A stretch of DNA of 64,000 nt from Camelus bactrianus (GCF_048773025.1 NC_133550.1:62193176-62257175), one strand, 5' to 3'. Positions 31,701 through 41,700 are shown, counted from the first letter of the stretch. Notes: a model not told the origin generated them from the sequence alone. Program-made: numbers and translations.

Positions 31701-32297
31701 TGCACTGGAAGAGGGGGAGACACGTGGAGGTGGGGGTGTGGAGGGGATCGGAAAAGGTCGAAGTCTGGCAGTTAGAGTTAAGAGGCTGGAGAAGGCTTTT
31801 CCAAAGCTCCGCCTCCAACTTCAAAGGACTTGGCACCAGGAGTCCAGAGTCCTGTGTTCAAGACCCAGCTCCGACGCGAACCTACGAGGCAAGCCGTTTC
31901 TTCAGTTTGGGCCTCAGTCTCCCCATATTTGGAATGAGGGGAGGATGAGAAAGGATGGCATTCAGGATCCCGACAATCCGATCCTAATCTCCAGCTCTGG
32001 CGCGTTCAGCTGCCCCCAGCATGCTGGGGCGACAACTTTTATACTACTCGCCCTACAAGGTGGCAGGGGAAACTGAGGCACGGGCTGGGGGGATACGAGT
32101 CCGGCAGCGAGGGGCTGCCTGGGCCCACTCGCCTCACTTTCTCCCTCGCCTCCAGCGTGGAGGGAACAGTGCTGGGGACAGGAAGGGACCCCACAGGGGT
32201 CCTGGGAGCCGCCCCCGGGCAGCCTCACCTTCCGCACGCGCTTCTTCCGGATGCTCTCCACGGCGAACACCTGCTCGCCGATGGCTGACAGCTCCAT
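16574..32297 (-). CDS. CBX7: Chromobox protein 7, Polycomb repressive complex 1 reader (6 coding exons)
   Basis: CBX7 binds trimethylated histone H3 lysine 27 and recruits canonical Polycomb repressive complex 1 in the nucleus. Coding exons on the - strand are 32297-32229, 30006-29963, 24051-23986, 20298-20232, 17456-17105 and 16731-16574. All introns are GT-AG, and the phases fit to give 251 residues, the human length. The chromodomain (about residues 8-60) has the aromatic cage F11, W32 and W35. A basic AT-hook-like motif KRGPKPKR follows in exon 4. The C-terminal box (about residues 218-250, SEVTVTDITANSITVTF) binds RING1 proteins. The ATG lies in a CpG island. Differences from human that I can recall are scattered in the middle of exon 5 and before the C-box, a low-constraint linker. 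No defect seen. Confidence 0.97.
17105..17456 (-). CDS. CBX7: CBX7 coding exon 5
   Basis: Residues 83-199, starting RLYSMDLRSSHKAKGK. It encodes the linker with basic and proline-rich stretches, including RKPRKAHKYLRLSRKK. Acceptor CCGCAG, donor GAGG|GTAAGG, ending in phase 1. Confidence 0.95.
18655..18760 (+). repeat. MIR relic in CBX7 intron 4
   Basis: The block 'cctaagcctcagtttcttca' preceded by 'gtgtgattctgggtaaacta' is the MIR core with its usual spacing. Confidence 0.8.
18770..19260 (+). mobile_element. Old LTR-like repeat (MaLR/ERVL type suspected)
   Basis: The end 'acacagcaatagatgactga' and internal 'aaattcctgacccaccaaga' match the final part of a common old mammalian LTR group. The same ending style occurs at 51.2-51.8 kb. 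Family name not certain; a fossil without coding capacity. Confidence 0.5.
20232..20298 (-). CDS. CBX7: CBX7 coding exon 4
   Basis: Residues 61-82 (EERDRASGYRKRGPKPKRLLLQ minus the split lysine). Acceptor CCCCAG, donor CAG|GTAACC. It carries the basic AT-hook-like patch after the chromodomain. Confidence 0.95.
21369..21408 (+). repeat. Exact 20-bp tandem duplication
   Basis: The unit GGGCCTCAGTTTTCTTGTCT occurs twice in a row without mismatch, so it is recent. It sits in a MIR-like stretch of CBX7 intron 3. Confidence 0.9.
21600..21840 (-). repeat. MIR relic, CBX7 intron 3
   Basis: Reads as reverse MIR: 'caaggcactgctctcaatgc', 'ccctcacagccacccaagag' and 'tcattttatcgctgaggcat' in the expected order. 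Confidence 0.75.
22290..22845 (+). repeat. L2 LINE 3' end relic
   Basis: 'ccagggcctctgcactcact', 'gaatgtgagccccgtgagag' and 'cagtgcccggcacatagaag' are L2 3' end blocks in order, ending in a decayed 'aataaagatttgttgaacaa'. Confidence 0.8.
22955..23120 (+). repeat. MIR relic, CBX7 intron 3
   Basis: 'cagagcctcagtttcctcat' preceded by 'tgtgaggttcccagacaagt' matches the MIR core. Confidence 0.75.
23986..24051 (-). CDS. CBX7: CBX7 coding exon 3
   Basis: Residues 39-59, YSTWEPEEHILDPRLVMAYEE, the second half of the chromodomain. Acceptor TCCACAG, donor GAGAA|GTAAGG, ending in phase 2. Confidence 0.95.
24390..24600 (+). repeat. MIR relic, CBX7 intron 2
   Basis: Nearly full-length: 'ctctggcgtcagactgccca', 'ttttcccatctgtaaagggc' and 'gcgcctggtgcacaggaagt' follow the MIR order. 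Confidence 0.85.
25562..25588 (+). repeat. (CCA)n microsatellite
   Basis: About nine CCA units in CBX7 intron 2. Confidence 0.9.
25590..25735 (-). repeat. MIR relic, CBX7 intron 2
   Basis: Reverse MIR blocks: 'acacccttatgaggtaggtt', 'aagaaactgaggtaaagaag', 'cttgccaaggttactgagcc'. Confidence 0.75.
26150..26640. promoter_or_regulatory. Intragenic CpG island in CBX7 intron 2
   Basis: About 0.5 kb of very GC- and CpG-rich sequence amid ordinary intron. It carries a CCAAT box (26,404-26,408), adjoining GC boxes (26,411-26,425), a CACGTG E-box (26,458-26,463) and two forkhead-type GTAAACA sites (26,447 and 26,508). This mix is typical of housekeeping promoters. It lies between exons 2 and 3, so a - strand transcript from here would lack the first half of the chromodomain. 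Confidence 0.7.
26690..26840 (+). repeat. MIR relic, CBX7 intron 2
   Basis: 'cctccatttcctcattggtg' followed by 'cataaagcacttagatcaat' matches the MIR 3' half. Confidence 0.7.
28080..28320 (-). repeat. MIR relic, CBX7 intron 2
   Basis: Reverse MIR: 'atctaatcctcaaaacaatg', 'atttggagatgaggaagcag' and 'gctcacagctgtctagctgc' in order. Confidence 0.75.
29963..30006 (-). CDS. CBX7: CBX7 coding exon 2
   Basis: A 44-base exon for GKVEYLVKWKGWPP and part of K38. It holds the cage residues W32 and W35. Acceptor TTCCAG, donor CCAAA|GTAAGT, ending in phase 2. Confidence 0.95.
30007..32228 (-). other. CBX7: CBX7 intron 1
   Basis: 2.2 kb. It holds an L2 relic at about 30,670-30,940 and MIR relics near 31,230-31,350 and 31,830-31,970. 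GC content rises towards exon 1. Confidence 0.85.
30670..30940 (+). repeat. L2 LINE 3' end relic
   Basis: 'gatgccagctccatgaggga' and 'aatagtgcctggtacctaac', ending in 'gaatgaata', match the L2 3' terminus. Confidence 0.7.
32229..32297 (-). CDS. CBX7: CBX7 coding exon 1
   Basis: Twenty-three codons, MELSAIGEQVFAVESIRKKR then VRK, with cage residue F11. Donor AAG|GTGAGG, phase 0. The start ATG at 32,297 is the one used in the mammalian orthologues I know. Confidence 0.96.
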
Positions 32298-32410
32298 GCG
32301 GGGCGGCGGGCGAGAGGGCCCGGGGCCGGGCCGGGCCGGGGGCGGAGCTGCGGGGCCGCGGCTGCGGCGCGCGATGCTCGGGCCGGCGGGGTCCCAGTCA
32401 CCCTCGCCCG

Positions 32411-32446
32411 GGCGCGCACGCGCACGCGCACGCGCGCACACCCCCT
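32411..32446 (+). repeat. Alternating CG/CA tract in the CBX7 leader
   Basis: A run of about 35 bases of alternating purine and pyrimidine (GCGCACGCGCACGCGC type), the sequence class able to adopt left-handed Z-DNA. It lies just upstream of the coding start. Confidence 0.75.
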
Positions 32447-33160
32447 CGCGCTCCCTCACGCTGCCGACGTTCCATTTTTGAACCTGCGCAACGTTTTCCT
32501 CGGCGCGCGCGAGCCGGCGAGCGAGCGCGCGGGGAGGGGGCGGGGCGGGGCGAGGCGGGGCGGGGGCTCGGCTCGCGCCGGGCAGGTCACGCCCCTCCCT
32601 CCTACCCTTCCTCCCCGGCTCCGCCCCCTCTAGGCCCCGCCCCCGACGGAGCTCCGCCCCGCCCGAGCCGCGGGCCGCGCGCCGCTCACTGGAGCCGCGG
32701 GCTCGCGGGACTTACTTGGCGCGTGCGCCTCTCCGCGCCGGGGTGGGACGAGATCTTAATACCCAGACGCGTTTCCTAAAATCCTCCCGGTGACTCTGAG
32801 GGGCCGGAAACGGCATGACTCCAGTTGGGCAGGTGGGGACCCGGGCAGAGCGGAGAGGCCATTTTCCGCACCTCCCGCCAAAGACAGATGGGGTCGCTGC
32901 GTAGACCCTCGGGCGGCGGGAGCGCGGGGACGGCCGAGGTTTCCCAACCTGTCCGGGCGTCACAGCACCGTGGTCTCTCTAGATCCGGGCTCCGGGGCGG
33001 CGTGGTTTGGCCAGCCCTGAGCAAACGCCTCCACCTCATCCTTCCGTCCGTTAGTCCGTCTGTAGGCGGTTGTGCTGAGACGCCCAGATCTCACGCGGCC
33101 GCTGCTTCGAGGACCCCCGCTAGGCAGTAATTGGCGGCAGGTGTGGCCGCGGTGGATCTA

Positions 33161-33640
33161 AGGTGCACAGCGGAACAGATTTTGCTGCCACGCAGCCCAA
33201 GTCCCCAGTGACACGCGGCTGTTGCTCGGCACTTAGTAGGTGTTCTACTGTTTGTGGAATGAATGGATCTTGAGGGCAGACTAACTCAGTATCCCCACCT
33301 ACTCCAACCCCCTTGTTTCCGCTATGGCACCACCATTCATCCTGCTAGGAACCCGAGTCATCAGTGCCGGTCCGGCTCCCACCGCCTGCCTGCAATGACC
33401 CCGAGTCCTGCCTCTCTGACCTCCTCCTCTCCACACCTATTGTCCTTTTTCTGGACTGCAGCAACAACCTTCTCCCTGCCATCGCCTCCGATCCTGAGTC
33501 TACACAGTGCCGGAGTGCGCTTTCTAAAATGCAGATCTGACAGGGTCGCCCTGGTGCTTAAAAACCTTCCATAGCTCCCTGTTCCCCTCAGGATAAAGTC
33601 TAAACCGCCTGTCTGGGGTACAGGAGAAAAAAGAAATGAT
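33161..33640. other. Flank upstream of CBX7
   Basis: Holds an L2-like stretch at about 33,400-33,605 ('ttaaaaaccttccatagctc', 'ccctcaggataaagtctaaa'). No gene seen. Confidence 0.55.
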
Positions 33641-33644
33641 AGAT

Positions 33645-34462
33645 TTACACTGCCTTTTTTGTCAGGAGCAACGGAAGCCAGCCAGAAGGCTGTAGAAAGA
33701 TACATCCAAAGCCCTGAGAGAAAATAACCATCATCTGAGAAATTTAGTGAAAATGTACTCCTAGATTTACGTACCCAGTGAAAATATCTTTCCAGAACGA
33801 GGTGAAACAATAACATTTACAAATACAAAAACTAAGACTGCCCCGAACAGAGACCCTCCCTAAAGGAAATTCCAACGGAGGAACTTCAGGCAGGAGGAAA
33901 ATGATCACAGACAGACGTCTGATGCAATAGGGAGTAAAGAACAATGAAGAACATTGATAATGTAAAACAATAACAATGTCTTCTGGACAAAAATAGAATT
34001 AAAATACACAACAACGGCATAGAACTTAAATGGAGTAAAGGGTTCTGAGATCCTCATATTCTTCAGGAGGAAAAATGAAAATAAATATCAAATGTACTTA
34101 GACTTTGATGAGTTAAGAATGCAAGTTGTTATTACCAGGGTAAACACAAAGAATAGAAATGCAGAGTATAGTATTTAGCCAAATTATTAGAGGGGGAAAA
34201 TAGAATAAGAAAATCAACCCAGTTGATCCTAAAGCAAGAAAGAATGGAGAGAAAAATAAATACAAGACAGGTGGGACATATAAATGACAGATATAAATTC
34301 AAATGTCCTATAATTCAATAAATGCAAGTGGACTAAATTGTAGTTAAAATACAGAGATTATCAGACTGGATAAAAATCCAACTACATGCAATTTACAAGA
34401 GACATCCACAAGAGACATTTCCAAAACATAAGGATACTGAAAAGGTGAAAGTAAATGCGTGG

Positions 34463-34506
<44 letters not shown>

Positions 34507-35545
34507 TGCAAAGGCTAACGAAAAGAAGGCTGGCGCAGTTATTTTAGTATCAGGAAGAAAAATCACTAGAGATAAAGAAGCTCACTTCATAATGCAGATG
34601 GCCCAATTGACCAGAAAGATAGAACAATTTCAAATTTGTATACAAATACCACAGTCTTAAAATATAAGAAATATGAAGAAAAGAACTACACACAGAAATA
34701 GACAAATCCACAATTATAATGGGAGATTGAAAAACACACCCCTCTGTAATTGGTAGAACAAGTAGAAATATGTTCAATTAGGGTATTACTAAGAAACTTC
34801 ACTAGTGGACTTTTACAGAACACTATGGCTAAAACTGCAGAATATTCTCCTTTTCAAGACGTGAAATATTTACAAAAACCAGTAGATCTCAAGAAATTTC
34901 AAACGTCTTAAATCATACAGAGTACATTCTCTGACCACGGCACAAATAAACCAGAGATCAATAACAAAAAAATAATTTCAAAAGCCCCATATGTTGGGAA
35001 ATTTAGAAATGTGTTTCTAAATAACAGATGGATCAAAGAAGAAAGCATAATGGAAATTATAAAATATTTGAAACTGAGAATGGAAATATCACATATTAAA
35101 AATTGTGGCTACAGCTAAAGCATGACTTAAAGGGGCATTTATGGCCTTTCGTGCTTATATTAGAAAAGAGAAAAGGCTGAAAATAGTAAGTAAGCTCCCA
35201 TCTCAAGAGAGTAGAAAAAGAACAGTAAAGTAAACCAAAGAAAATAAAAGTGAGGACAGGATACAGTTAAGAGCAGAAAGTAATGAAAAGGATCAACAAA
35301 AGCAAAACTTATTTCTATGAAAACACTAGTTATACTGACAACCCTCTGGTGAAACTGATCAAGAAAAAAAAGAGAAGGCACAGTCAATCTATATCCAGAA
35401 TGAAGAGCTTAAAGAGTCTGCAGACCCTAAGAAAAAGAAAAGATAAAAATGAGTATGAATAACTATTACAATAGCATTAGCGTTTTAATGAAATGAATAA
35501 ATTCCCAGAAAAATATACCTTACCAAAACAGACTAAAGAGAAAAC
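33645..35545 (+). mobile_element. Old L1, ORF1 end to mid ORF2
   Basis: ORF1-end blocks near 33,770 ('acccagtgaaaatatctttc') lead into ORF2 blocks such as 'aaatccacaattataatggg' and 'accagagatcaataacaaaa'. Many breaks. A (TA)n run at 34,471-34,504 interrupts it. Confidence 0.8.
34471..34504 (+). repeat. (TA)n microsatellite
   Basis: Seventeen or so TA units inside the L1 fragment. Confidence 0.95.
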
Positions 35546-35889
35546 TTCACATTGTAACTGATTATACTTCAATTTAAAAAAAGAGAGAGAAAACCTAAAT
35601 GAGCACCATTCCTGGTCATAGTACCAAAGTATTTAACAACCAGGCACTGAATATTCATAACAAGTGCCAGCCTTAGCACTGAGCGGAGTCCAAGAGCCCC
35701 CTGGCTATGCACACATTCTCTCTTCGATCTGTGTGTCATCAGAAGGTCTGGGGAATCTGGAGCAGCCATGGAGGGGTTGTTGCACTTAGTGGGTTGGGAG
35801 TGGTGGCTGTGTACCAACAGGTATGAAACTATTTTGGCACATTAGCAATCTGACATTCCATGGCGCCAGCTGAAAATCAGACCTCCTCA
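35546..35889. other. Insert separating two L1 pieces
   Basis: Starts with an L1 3' terminus-like stub and A-run (about 35,555-35,590), then about 300 bases I cannot assign. It splits otherwise continuous L1 ORF2 sequence, so it probably came in as an insertion. Confidence 0.4.
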
Positions 35890-36118
35890 CAACCATTAAA
35901 GGAATTGATCATCAGTAATGTTCCCACAAAGAAAACTCAGGCCCAGAGGGCTTCACCTATGAGTTGTTTAAAGAAGAAATAATTCCAGCTGTGCCCCTAG
36001 TTTTCCACATTTTAGAAAAAGAGGGAATCTTTCCCAATTCTTTTTACAATATAAAAAAGAAAATTGTAGGTCAGTGTCACTCATGAATAGAAATACAGAA
36101 ATCCTAAACAAAACATTA
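35890..36118 (+). mobile_element. L1 ORF2 fragment (continuation)
   Basis: 'agggcttcacctatgagttg' and 'aatcctaaacaaaacattag' are ORF2 blocks that follow those ending near 35,545. Confidence 0.65.
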
Positions 36119-36119
36119 G

Positions 36120-37480
36120 CAAAGCTTAGAGTGGAATCACTGGGTTGTAAATGGCAACTATTTAAGAAACTGTCAAACTGTTCTCTACAATGGCTGGACT
36201 ATTTCCCATTCCCATGAGCATTGTTTGAGAGTTCCATTGTTCCACAGCCTTGCCAACACTTGATGTCATCAATTTTCATTTTAGCTATTCAGTGCATGTG
36301 TACTGACAGAGTGTAGAGAATTTGCATTTCTCTAATGACTATAGATACTGAGCATCTTTTCATGTGCTTATTTGCTGTTTGTATATCCTCTTAAGTAAAA
36401 TGTGTTTTCAAATATTTTGCCCATTTTAAAAATCAGTTTGTCTTCTTATTTTTGAGTTACAAGAATTATTTAAATAGCCCAAGTCCTTCACCAGATGTAT
36501 GTTTAACAAATATTTCCTCCCAGACTGTGGCTTGTCTTTTAATTTTCTTAATAGTGTCTTTCAAAGAACAAAAGCTTTTGCTTTTAGGTGCATGATCTAT
36601 TATGCATTAATTTTTGTATATGATATGAGGTAAGGATCTGGTTTGCTGTTTTTCCATATGGTTATCCATCTGGTCAACTTCTATAAAAGACTAATAAAAT
36701 TTTATTAAGATTATTTTGAGTCTTTAGTTCAATTTGCAAATGACTGACATCTTAGCAGTATTGAATTTCCAACCCATGAAAATGTTATAATGCTCCATTT
36801 AACATTTAACATTTAATTCTCATATAATTTGTTTCAACAATGTTAACATTTTCAGCAGTGTTCTGTAGTTTCAAGTGTGTAGTTGCTACCCATTTTTGTC
36901 AGTTATCCCTAAGTGTTTCATGCTATTGTAAGTGGTATTTTAAAATTTCAATGTCCAATTTCCAATTGTTTCATGACTAGTATATATAACTAAATTTACT
37001 TTTTTTATATTTACCTGTAGCCTACAACATTGTTAAACTCACTTATTAGTTCTGCTAGCTTTTTTGTAAATTCTACCCAGTTTTTTTATGTAGATGATCA
37101 TGTCTATGAATAAGGACAGTTTTCCTTCATTTTTAGTCTGTATGCCTTTCTTTCTCTTGCCTTATTGCGCTAAGCTCTCCAGTATGATGTTGACTAGAAA
37201 CACCAAGAGAGGACATCTTTACTTTTCCCCTGATCTTAGGGAGAAAGCGCTCAGATTTTTTTTAACGGTATTGATGATATTAGCTACAGATTTTTTTGGC
37301 GACATCCTTTATTAGATTGGGAAAGTTTACTTCTCCTCCTGGGTTGCTGAGAATTTTTTATTATAACAGTATTGAATTTTGTCAAATGCTTTTCCTGCAT
37401 CTTTTGGGATGATTGTATGGTTTTCCTTTTTAAGTTAATTAACAGGGTGAATTAACATTTAATTTTTAAATCATTATGAA
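36120..37480 (-). mobile_element. L1 3' part in reverse orientation
   Basis: 'gaatcactgggttgtaaatg', 'gactgtggcttgtcttttaa' and 'tgcttttcctgcatcttttg' are the reverse strand of the L1 3' UTR and ORF2. Head-on with the + strand L1 before it. Confidence 0.8.
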
Positions 37481-37759
37481 TTTAAATATATTTTTAATTT
37501 TGATTGGTAAATATTAAAATATGAATTCTAAGGCCCTGAGGGGTGTCCCAGATCTTCTTTCTGACTCACTTCCCACCCATCTCTCAATTCCTTCCTCTTC
37601 TCCCAACCCCTGTGATCACCACCACCACCACCCTTCCTCAGTCCCAGAGCAGCCACCAGCACCTGTCAACTTAGTCCCTGCCACCTCTTCCATCTCGTAC
37701 TTGTAGCCAGAGTGACCACGTCATTCCCTACTAACTACCTGTGATATCATGACTGTCAT
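37481..37759. other. Short non-repeat stretch
   Basis: Pyrimidine-rich with a short (CCA)n run near 37,617-37,631. Nothing else recognised. Confidence 0.5.
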
Positions 37760-37907
37760 AAGAAATATATATTTGGTTTCCCCATTTCTGACACAGAGCT
37801 CCTAAAACCCTTGGAATTTCCTGAGTGATAAAAGTGATAAAGGTATCTTGATATTCATAACAAACCCCTTTCAACCACATCTGAGTTTATGTTAATAGTG
37901 ATTTTTG

Positions 37908-38549
37908 AATTAAACTTAAAAGCTATTGTACAGCAAAGGAAACCATAAACAAAATGAAAAGACAACCTACGGAATGGGAGAAAATATTTGCAAATGATGT
38001 AACCAATGAGGGATTAATTTCCAATATATACAAACAGCTTATACAGCTCAATATCAAAAACAAACAAACAAACAAACAACCCAATCCAAAAATGGGCAGA
38101 AGACCTAAATAAACATTTTTCCAAAGAAGACATGTAGATGGCCAACAGGCACATGAAAAGATGCTCAACATCGCTGTTTATTAGAGAAATGTAAATCAAA
38201 ACTATATTAAGGTATCACCTCACACTGGTCAAAATGGCCACCATCAGTCTACAAATGATAAATGTTGGAGAGGGTGTGGAGAAAAGGGAACCCTCCTACA
38301 CTGTTCGTGGGAATGTAAATCAGTGCAGCCACTATGGGAAACATTATTGAAAGTTCTTTAAAAAACTAAAAATAGACTTACCTTATGATCCAGCAATCCC
38401 ACTCCTGGGCATACGTCGGGAAAAGACAAAAACTTCAATTCTAAAACATACATGCACCCCAGTGTTCATAAGCAGGATTATTTAAAATAGCCAAGACATG
38501 GAAGCAAACTAAATGTCTATCAACAGATAAATGGATAGAGATGATGTTT

Positions 38550-38589
<40 letters not shown>

Positions 38590-39059
38590 GGAGTACCACT
38601 CAGCCATAAAAAAAGAATGAAATGTTGCCATTTGCAAAAACATGGATGGACCTAGAGATTATCCTATTAAGTGAAGTAAAGTCAGAGAAAGACAAATATC
38701 GTATGATATCACTTATACGTGGAATCTAAAAAAAATGATACAAATGAACTTATTTACAAAACAGAAAGAAACTCACAGACATAGAAAACAAATTTATGGT
38801 TACCAAAGGGGAAAGTGGGGAGGAATAAATTAGGAATCTGAGACTAACAGATACATGCTACTATATATAAAATAGGTAAACAACAATGACCTATTGTATA
38901 GCACAAGGAACTATATTCAATATCTTATAATAACCTGTAATGGAAAAGACTCTGAAAAAGAATATATATATTGATAACTGAATCACTTTGCTGTACACCT
39001 GAAACTAACACAACAATGTAAATCAATTATATTTCAATTTTAAAAATGCTACTACTAAG
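37908..39059 (+). mobile_element. 5'-truncated L1 inserted in the LTR
   Basis: Covers the end of ORF2 and the 3' UTR, ending in the same terminus as the L1 at 6.4-7.6 kb. It is flanked by GTGATTTTTG (37,898-37,907) and GTGAATTTTG (39,060-39,069), a likely decayed target duplication. A (CA)n run lies at about 38,551-38,587. Confidence 0.85.
38551..38587 (+). repeat. (CA)n microsatellite
   Basis: About 18 CA units inside the L1 3' region. Confidence 0.95.
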
Positions 39060-39768
39060 GTGAATTTTGGAAAGCAACCAAGGATGGGAACTGGTTTCCA
39101 GGGGAACCAACCAGATGGTTAGAGAGTTTGAGCTTTCAGCTCCAAGGAGGGGAGAAGGGATGAAGTTTGAATCAATAGTCAGTGGCTGATGATTTAATCA
39201 ATTGTGCCTATTTAATGAAGCCTCCATAAACCCCCAAAAGGATGGGGTTCAGAGAGCTTCTGGATTGGTGAACATTTGGGGGTCTTAGGAGAATGGTTCA
39301 CCCAGAAGGAGAATGGTTCACTCAGAGCGAGCATGGAAGCACCCCACCCCTTCCCTATACCTTGCCCTCTGCATCTCTTCCATCTGGCTGTTCCTGAGTT
39401 ATATCCTTTTATAATAATCTGGTTATCTAGTATGTAAACTGTTTTCCTTAGTTCCATGAGCAAATTAATCAACCCGAGGAAGAGGCAGGAAGAGGTTGTG
39501 GGAATTTCCGATTTATAGCTGGTGGCGCAGAAGCACAGGTGACAACCTAAACTTATGGTTGGCTTCTGAAGTGGGGGATGGGGCAGGCATGGCAGTCTTG
39601 TGGGACTGAGCCCTTAACCTATGGGATCTGACACTATCTCCAGGTAGAATTCAGTTGTTTGGTGGTGAAAAAACACACACCAGACCACCATTCATTGGCT
39701 CTCAGCTCAGGGCCTCCATACTCTGCCTATGCTCTTCCCTTCATGACTTTTTTCCCCCATCCCTCTTC

Positions 39769-39870
39769 CTTTTTTTGTGGTGAGGGGGCAGGTAATTAGG
39801 GTTTTTTTTTTTTTAACTCAAGACCCACTGCATGCTAAGTATGAGCTCTACCACTGAGCTATACCCTCCC
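39769..39870 (-). mobile_element. Camelid tRNA-Ala-derived SINE
   Basis: On the - strand it reads GAGGGTATAGCTCAGTGGTA and continues with the tRNA-like A and B box region. A T-rich stretch on the + strand marks the A-rich tail. The flanks CATCCCTCTTC at 39,758-39,768 and 39,873-39,883 form an exact 11-bp target duplication. Confidence 0.85.
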
Positions 39871-40091
39871 CCCATCCCTCTTCTGATTACTAAGAACCTC
39901 TACCATCTATGAGAGGCTGGCCTTCAGCAAGGCATGGAGAAGAGGGAAGTGAATGGGGGCTATGCAGCAAGAGGTGGGAAGGCTGTTAAACCGTCAGCAC
40001 GGATTGACACAATAATTGCAGAGGAATGGCTACAAGATATGGAGTGTCCAGAGTTCTCTTAAACCCTGGAGGACAGTGGGATGAGCTCTGA

Positions 40092-40106
40092 CCACCAGGT
40101 GGCGCC
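40092..40106 (+). promoter_or_regulatory. CTCF-like motif, + orientation
   Basis: CCACCAGGTGGCGCC matches the CTCF core CCASYAGRKGGCRSY at all 15 positions. It lies 7.8 kb upstream of the CBX7 start. Occupancy is inferred. Confidence 0.6.
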
Positions 40107-40489
40107 AGGCTCCCAGGCGTCTGGCTGCCCAGCCCATGCTCCCCAACCTCCCTCTTAGGATGGAGCCCCTAGCAGACCAGAGCCAGAAACTGCAGGACCC
40201 ACAGCAGCAACGCCAAGAGAGTTCCTCTAGACTGGCCCTTGGTGTCACCTCAGGTTTTCAGGGTATCCTGCCCCATCTGCTTTTCTGTGCCTGAGATTCC
40301 ACCCCCTGGAAATGGGATGCCTGCTCTATGCTGCAAAACCCACCAGGGAGGAGCGCCCAGGGATGGTGGGTGTGTCACAAGAACAATGGAAGAGAATGGG
40401 ACCTGGATCTAGGAGACCTGGGCTCAAGTCCCCACTCTGACACTTACTGGCCATGTGATGGGGACTCTAAGGCTGGATCTTGCTCTGTG

Positions 40490-40650
40490 CAGGCTCATTC
40501 TGAGGGCTTCACATATGTTACTCCATTAATCCCTTCACTGCCCTAGGATGTAGGAACCACTATTAGCCGAATTTTAGAGATGAGGGAACTGAGGCACAGA
40601 GGAGCTAAGCAGCTAGCTAAAGATTACACAGCTCAGAGCGGGATCCTGCT
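40490..40650 (-). repeat. MIR relic
   Basis: Reverse MIR with 'agatgagggaactgaggcac' and 'acacagctcagagcgggatc'. A second, + strand MIR core lies just before it at about 40,390-40,490. Confidence 0.75.
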
Positions 40651-41494
40651 GGGGAGGGATAAAATGAGGATGCAATTCCTGAGGCTGGGAGGAGAGAAGA
40701 GAGTGGATGCAGACGCCCCAGAAAGAGGGTCCAGGCTGGCAGGGGAAGCCAACCAGACTGAGGAGGAGCTGCTGAGGAGTCAGAGGAGAATGGCAGAGGG
40801 GGCACCTTGGAGCCAAGTGGAGACATGGAAGATGCTGAAGGCTGATGAGAGATGTGTGACTTTGAAGGAGGAGAAGTGATGTGGATAAAAGGAGAAGGGG
40901 GTGGAGGGTCAGCTGGGACCCGGGGGTCAAACGGCTTGTCTGTTTCAGGGCAGACACCTGAGGCTGAGTCTGGGCTGTGGGCGGAGAACCAGTGGAGACA
41001 CGGTGGCTGGTGGAAGGGGAGGAGCTGATGATTCTGGAAGTCAGGAGAGAGGAGCAGCACTGGGAGCTCTTCCTGGGTGCAGGTGCAGCGCCCCCCCCCC
41101 ACCAGGTGATGTCCTGGGGTCCCCATGCTTCCAGCTCTCATTCTACAAGGAGCACACTGAGACCCTCAAAGGCTAAGTGACTCACTGAGAAACCCAGGCC
41201 GTGCCCTCTCCCCCAGGGCCCAGAGCTGCTCAGGAGGCTCCTGCTGTGTGTGTGCCAAGCCCCCGCCCAGTCCGGGGAGGGAGACCCACAAAGCCAGAGC
41301 CAAGGGTTTGACCTCACGATGACTGTGACCAAGGCCAGGAGACAGAGCCTGAGGGGACTGTCCCAACCTGTCGGTCAGACAGTTTCCCACTTTCTCTGCT
41401 TTCTTCTTTGCCCGTTCCCCTGTGTCCTGAGGGCCAGGGTGGGCACAGAGCCGGGAAGTGGAGCCCTCCCAGGGATCCCCAGTTAGAAATGGGG

Positions 41495-41700
41495 ATGAGC
41501 TCTAGGTGCTTACAACCTGCTCGGTGCTATGCTGCCTTCATAGGTATGTTAATATGTTAACTCTCTGGGTCCTCCAGCATCCCAGGAGGTCCATGCTGTT
41601 CCAACCCTCTTCTTGCAGGTGGGAAACCACACAAAGACATTGAGCATCTTACCCAAGTCATCCAGCTAGCAATAATGGACCCAGAACATTGCCACACTGC
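41495..41700 (-). repeat. MIR relic
   Basis: Reverse MIR: 'aggtgggaaaccacacaaag' and 'gcatcttacccaagtcatcc'. Confidence 0.65.

Larger units (their letters stand above)
32200..33160. promoter_or_regulatory. CBX7: CBX7 promoter CpG island
   Basis: Nearly 1 kb of CpG-dense DNA covering exon 1 and its upstream flank. Several GC boxes (GGGGCGGGG type) lie at about 32,530-32,575. No TATA box is seen at a sensible distance, so dispersed initiation is likely. The transcription start should fall near 32,400-32,500, inferred from the usual short CBX7 leader. The far half (32,750-33,160) could also drive a divergent + strand transcript. Confidence 0.85.
37760..39690 (+). mobile_element. ERVL-type LTR fossil (MER21-like), split by an L1
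   Basis: LTR blocks before the L1 ('gaaatatatatttggtttcc', 'ccacatctgagtttatgtta') and after it ('aatgaagcctccataaaccc', 'ggctgttcctgagttatatc', 'gtgggactgagcccttaacc') belong to one element in the order I know for MER21-type LTRs. It is a solo LTR without retroviral genes. The family name is from memory. Confidence 0.65.

Noticed and set aside
31962-32459. CBX7 exon 1 read with an upstream extension or intron 1 retained
   Set aside because: The orthologous start is the ATG at 32,297 and a good donor follows at 32,228, so the longer frame is not needed.
32021-32779. A 252-codon + strand open frame in the CBX7 promoter
   Set aside because: Long frames are expected by chance in CpG islands. 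It is arginine-, alanine- and proline-rich without any domain and is antisense to CBX7 exon 1.
40577-41180. Overlapping open frames between 40.6 and 41.2 kb as a novel gene
   Set aside because: No splice pattern, no family resemblance, and part of the region is MIR sequence. Frames of this size are common in GC-rich DNA.
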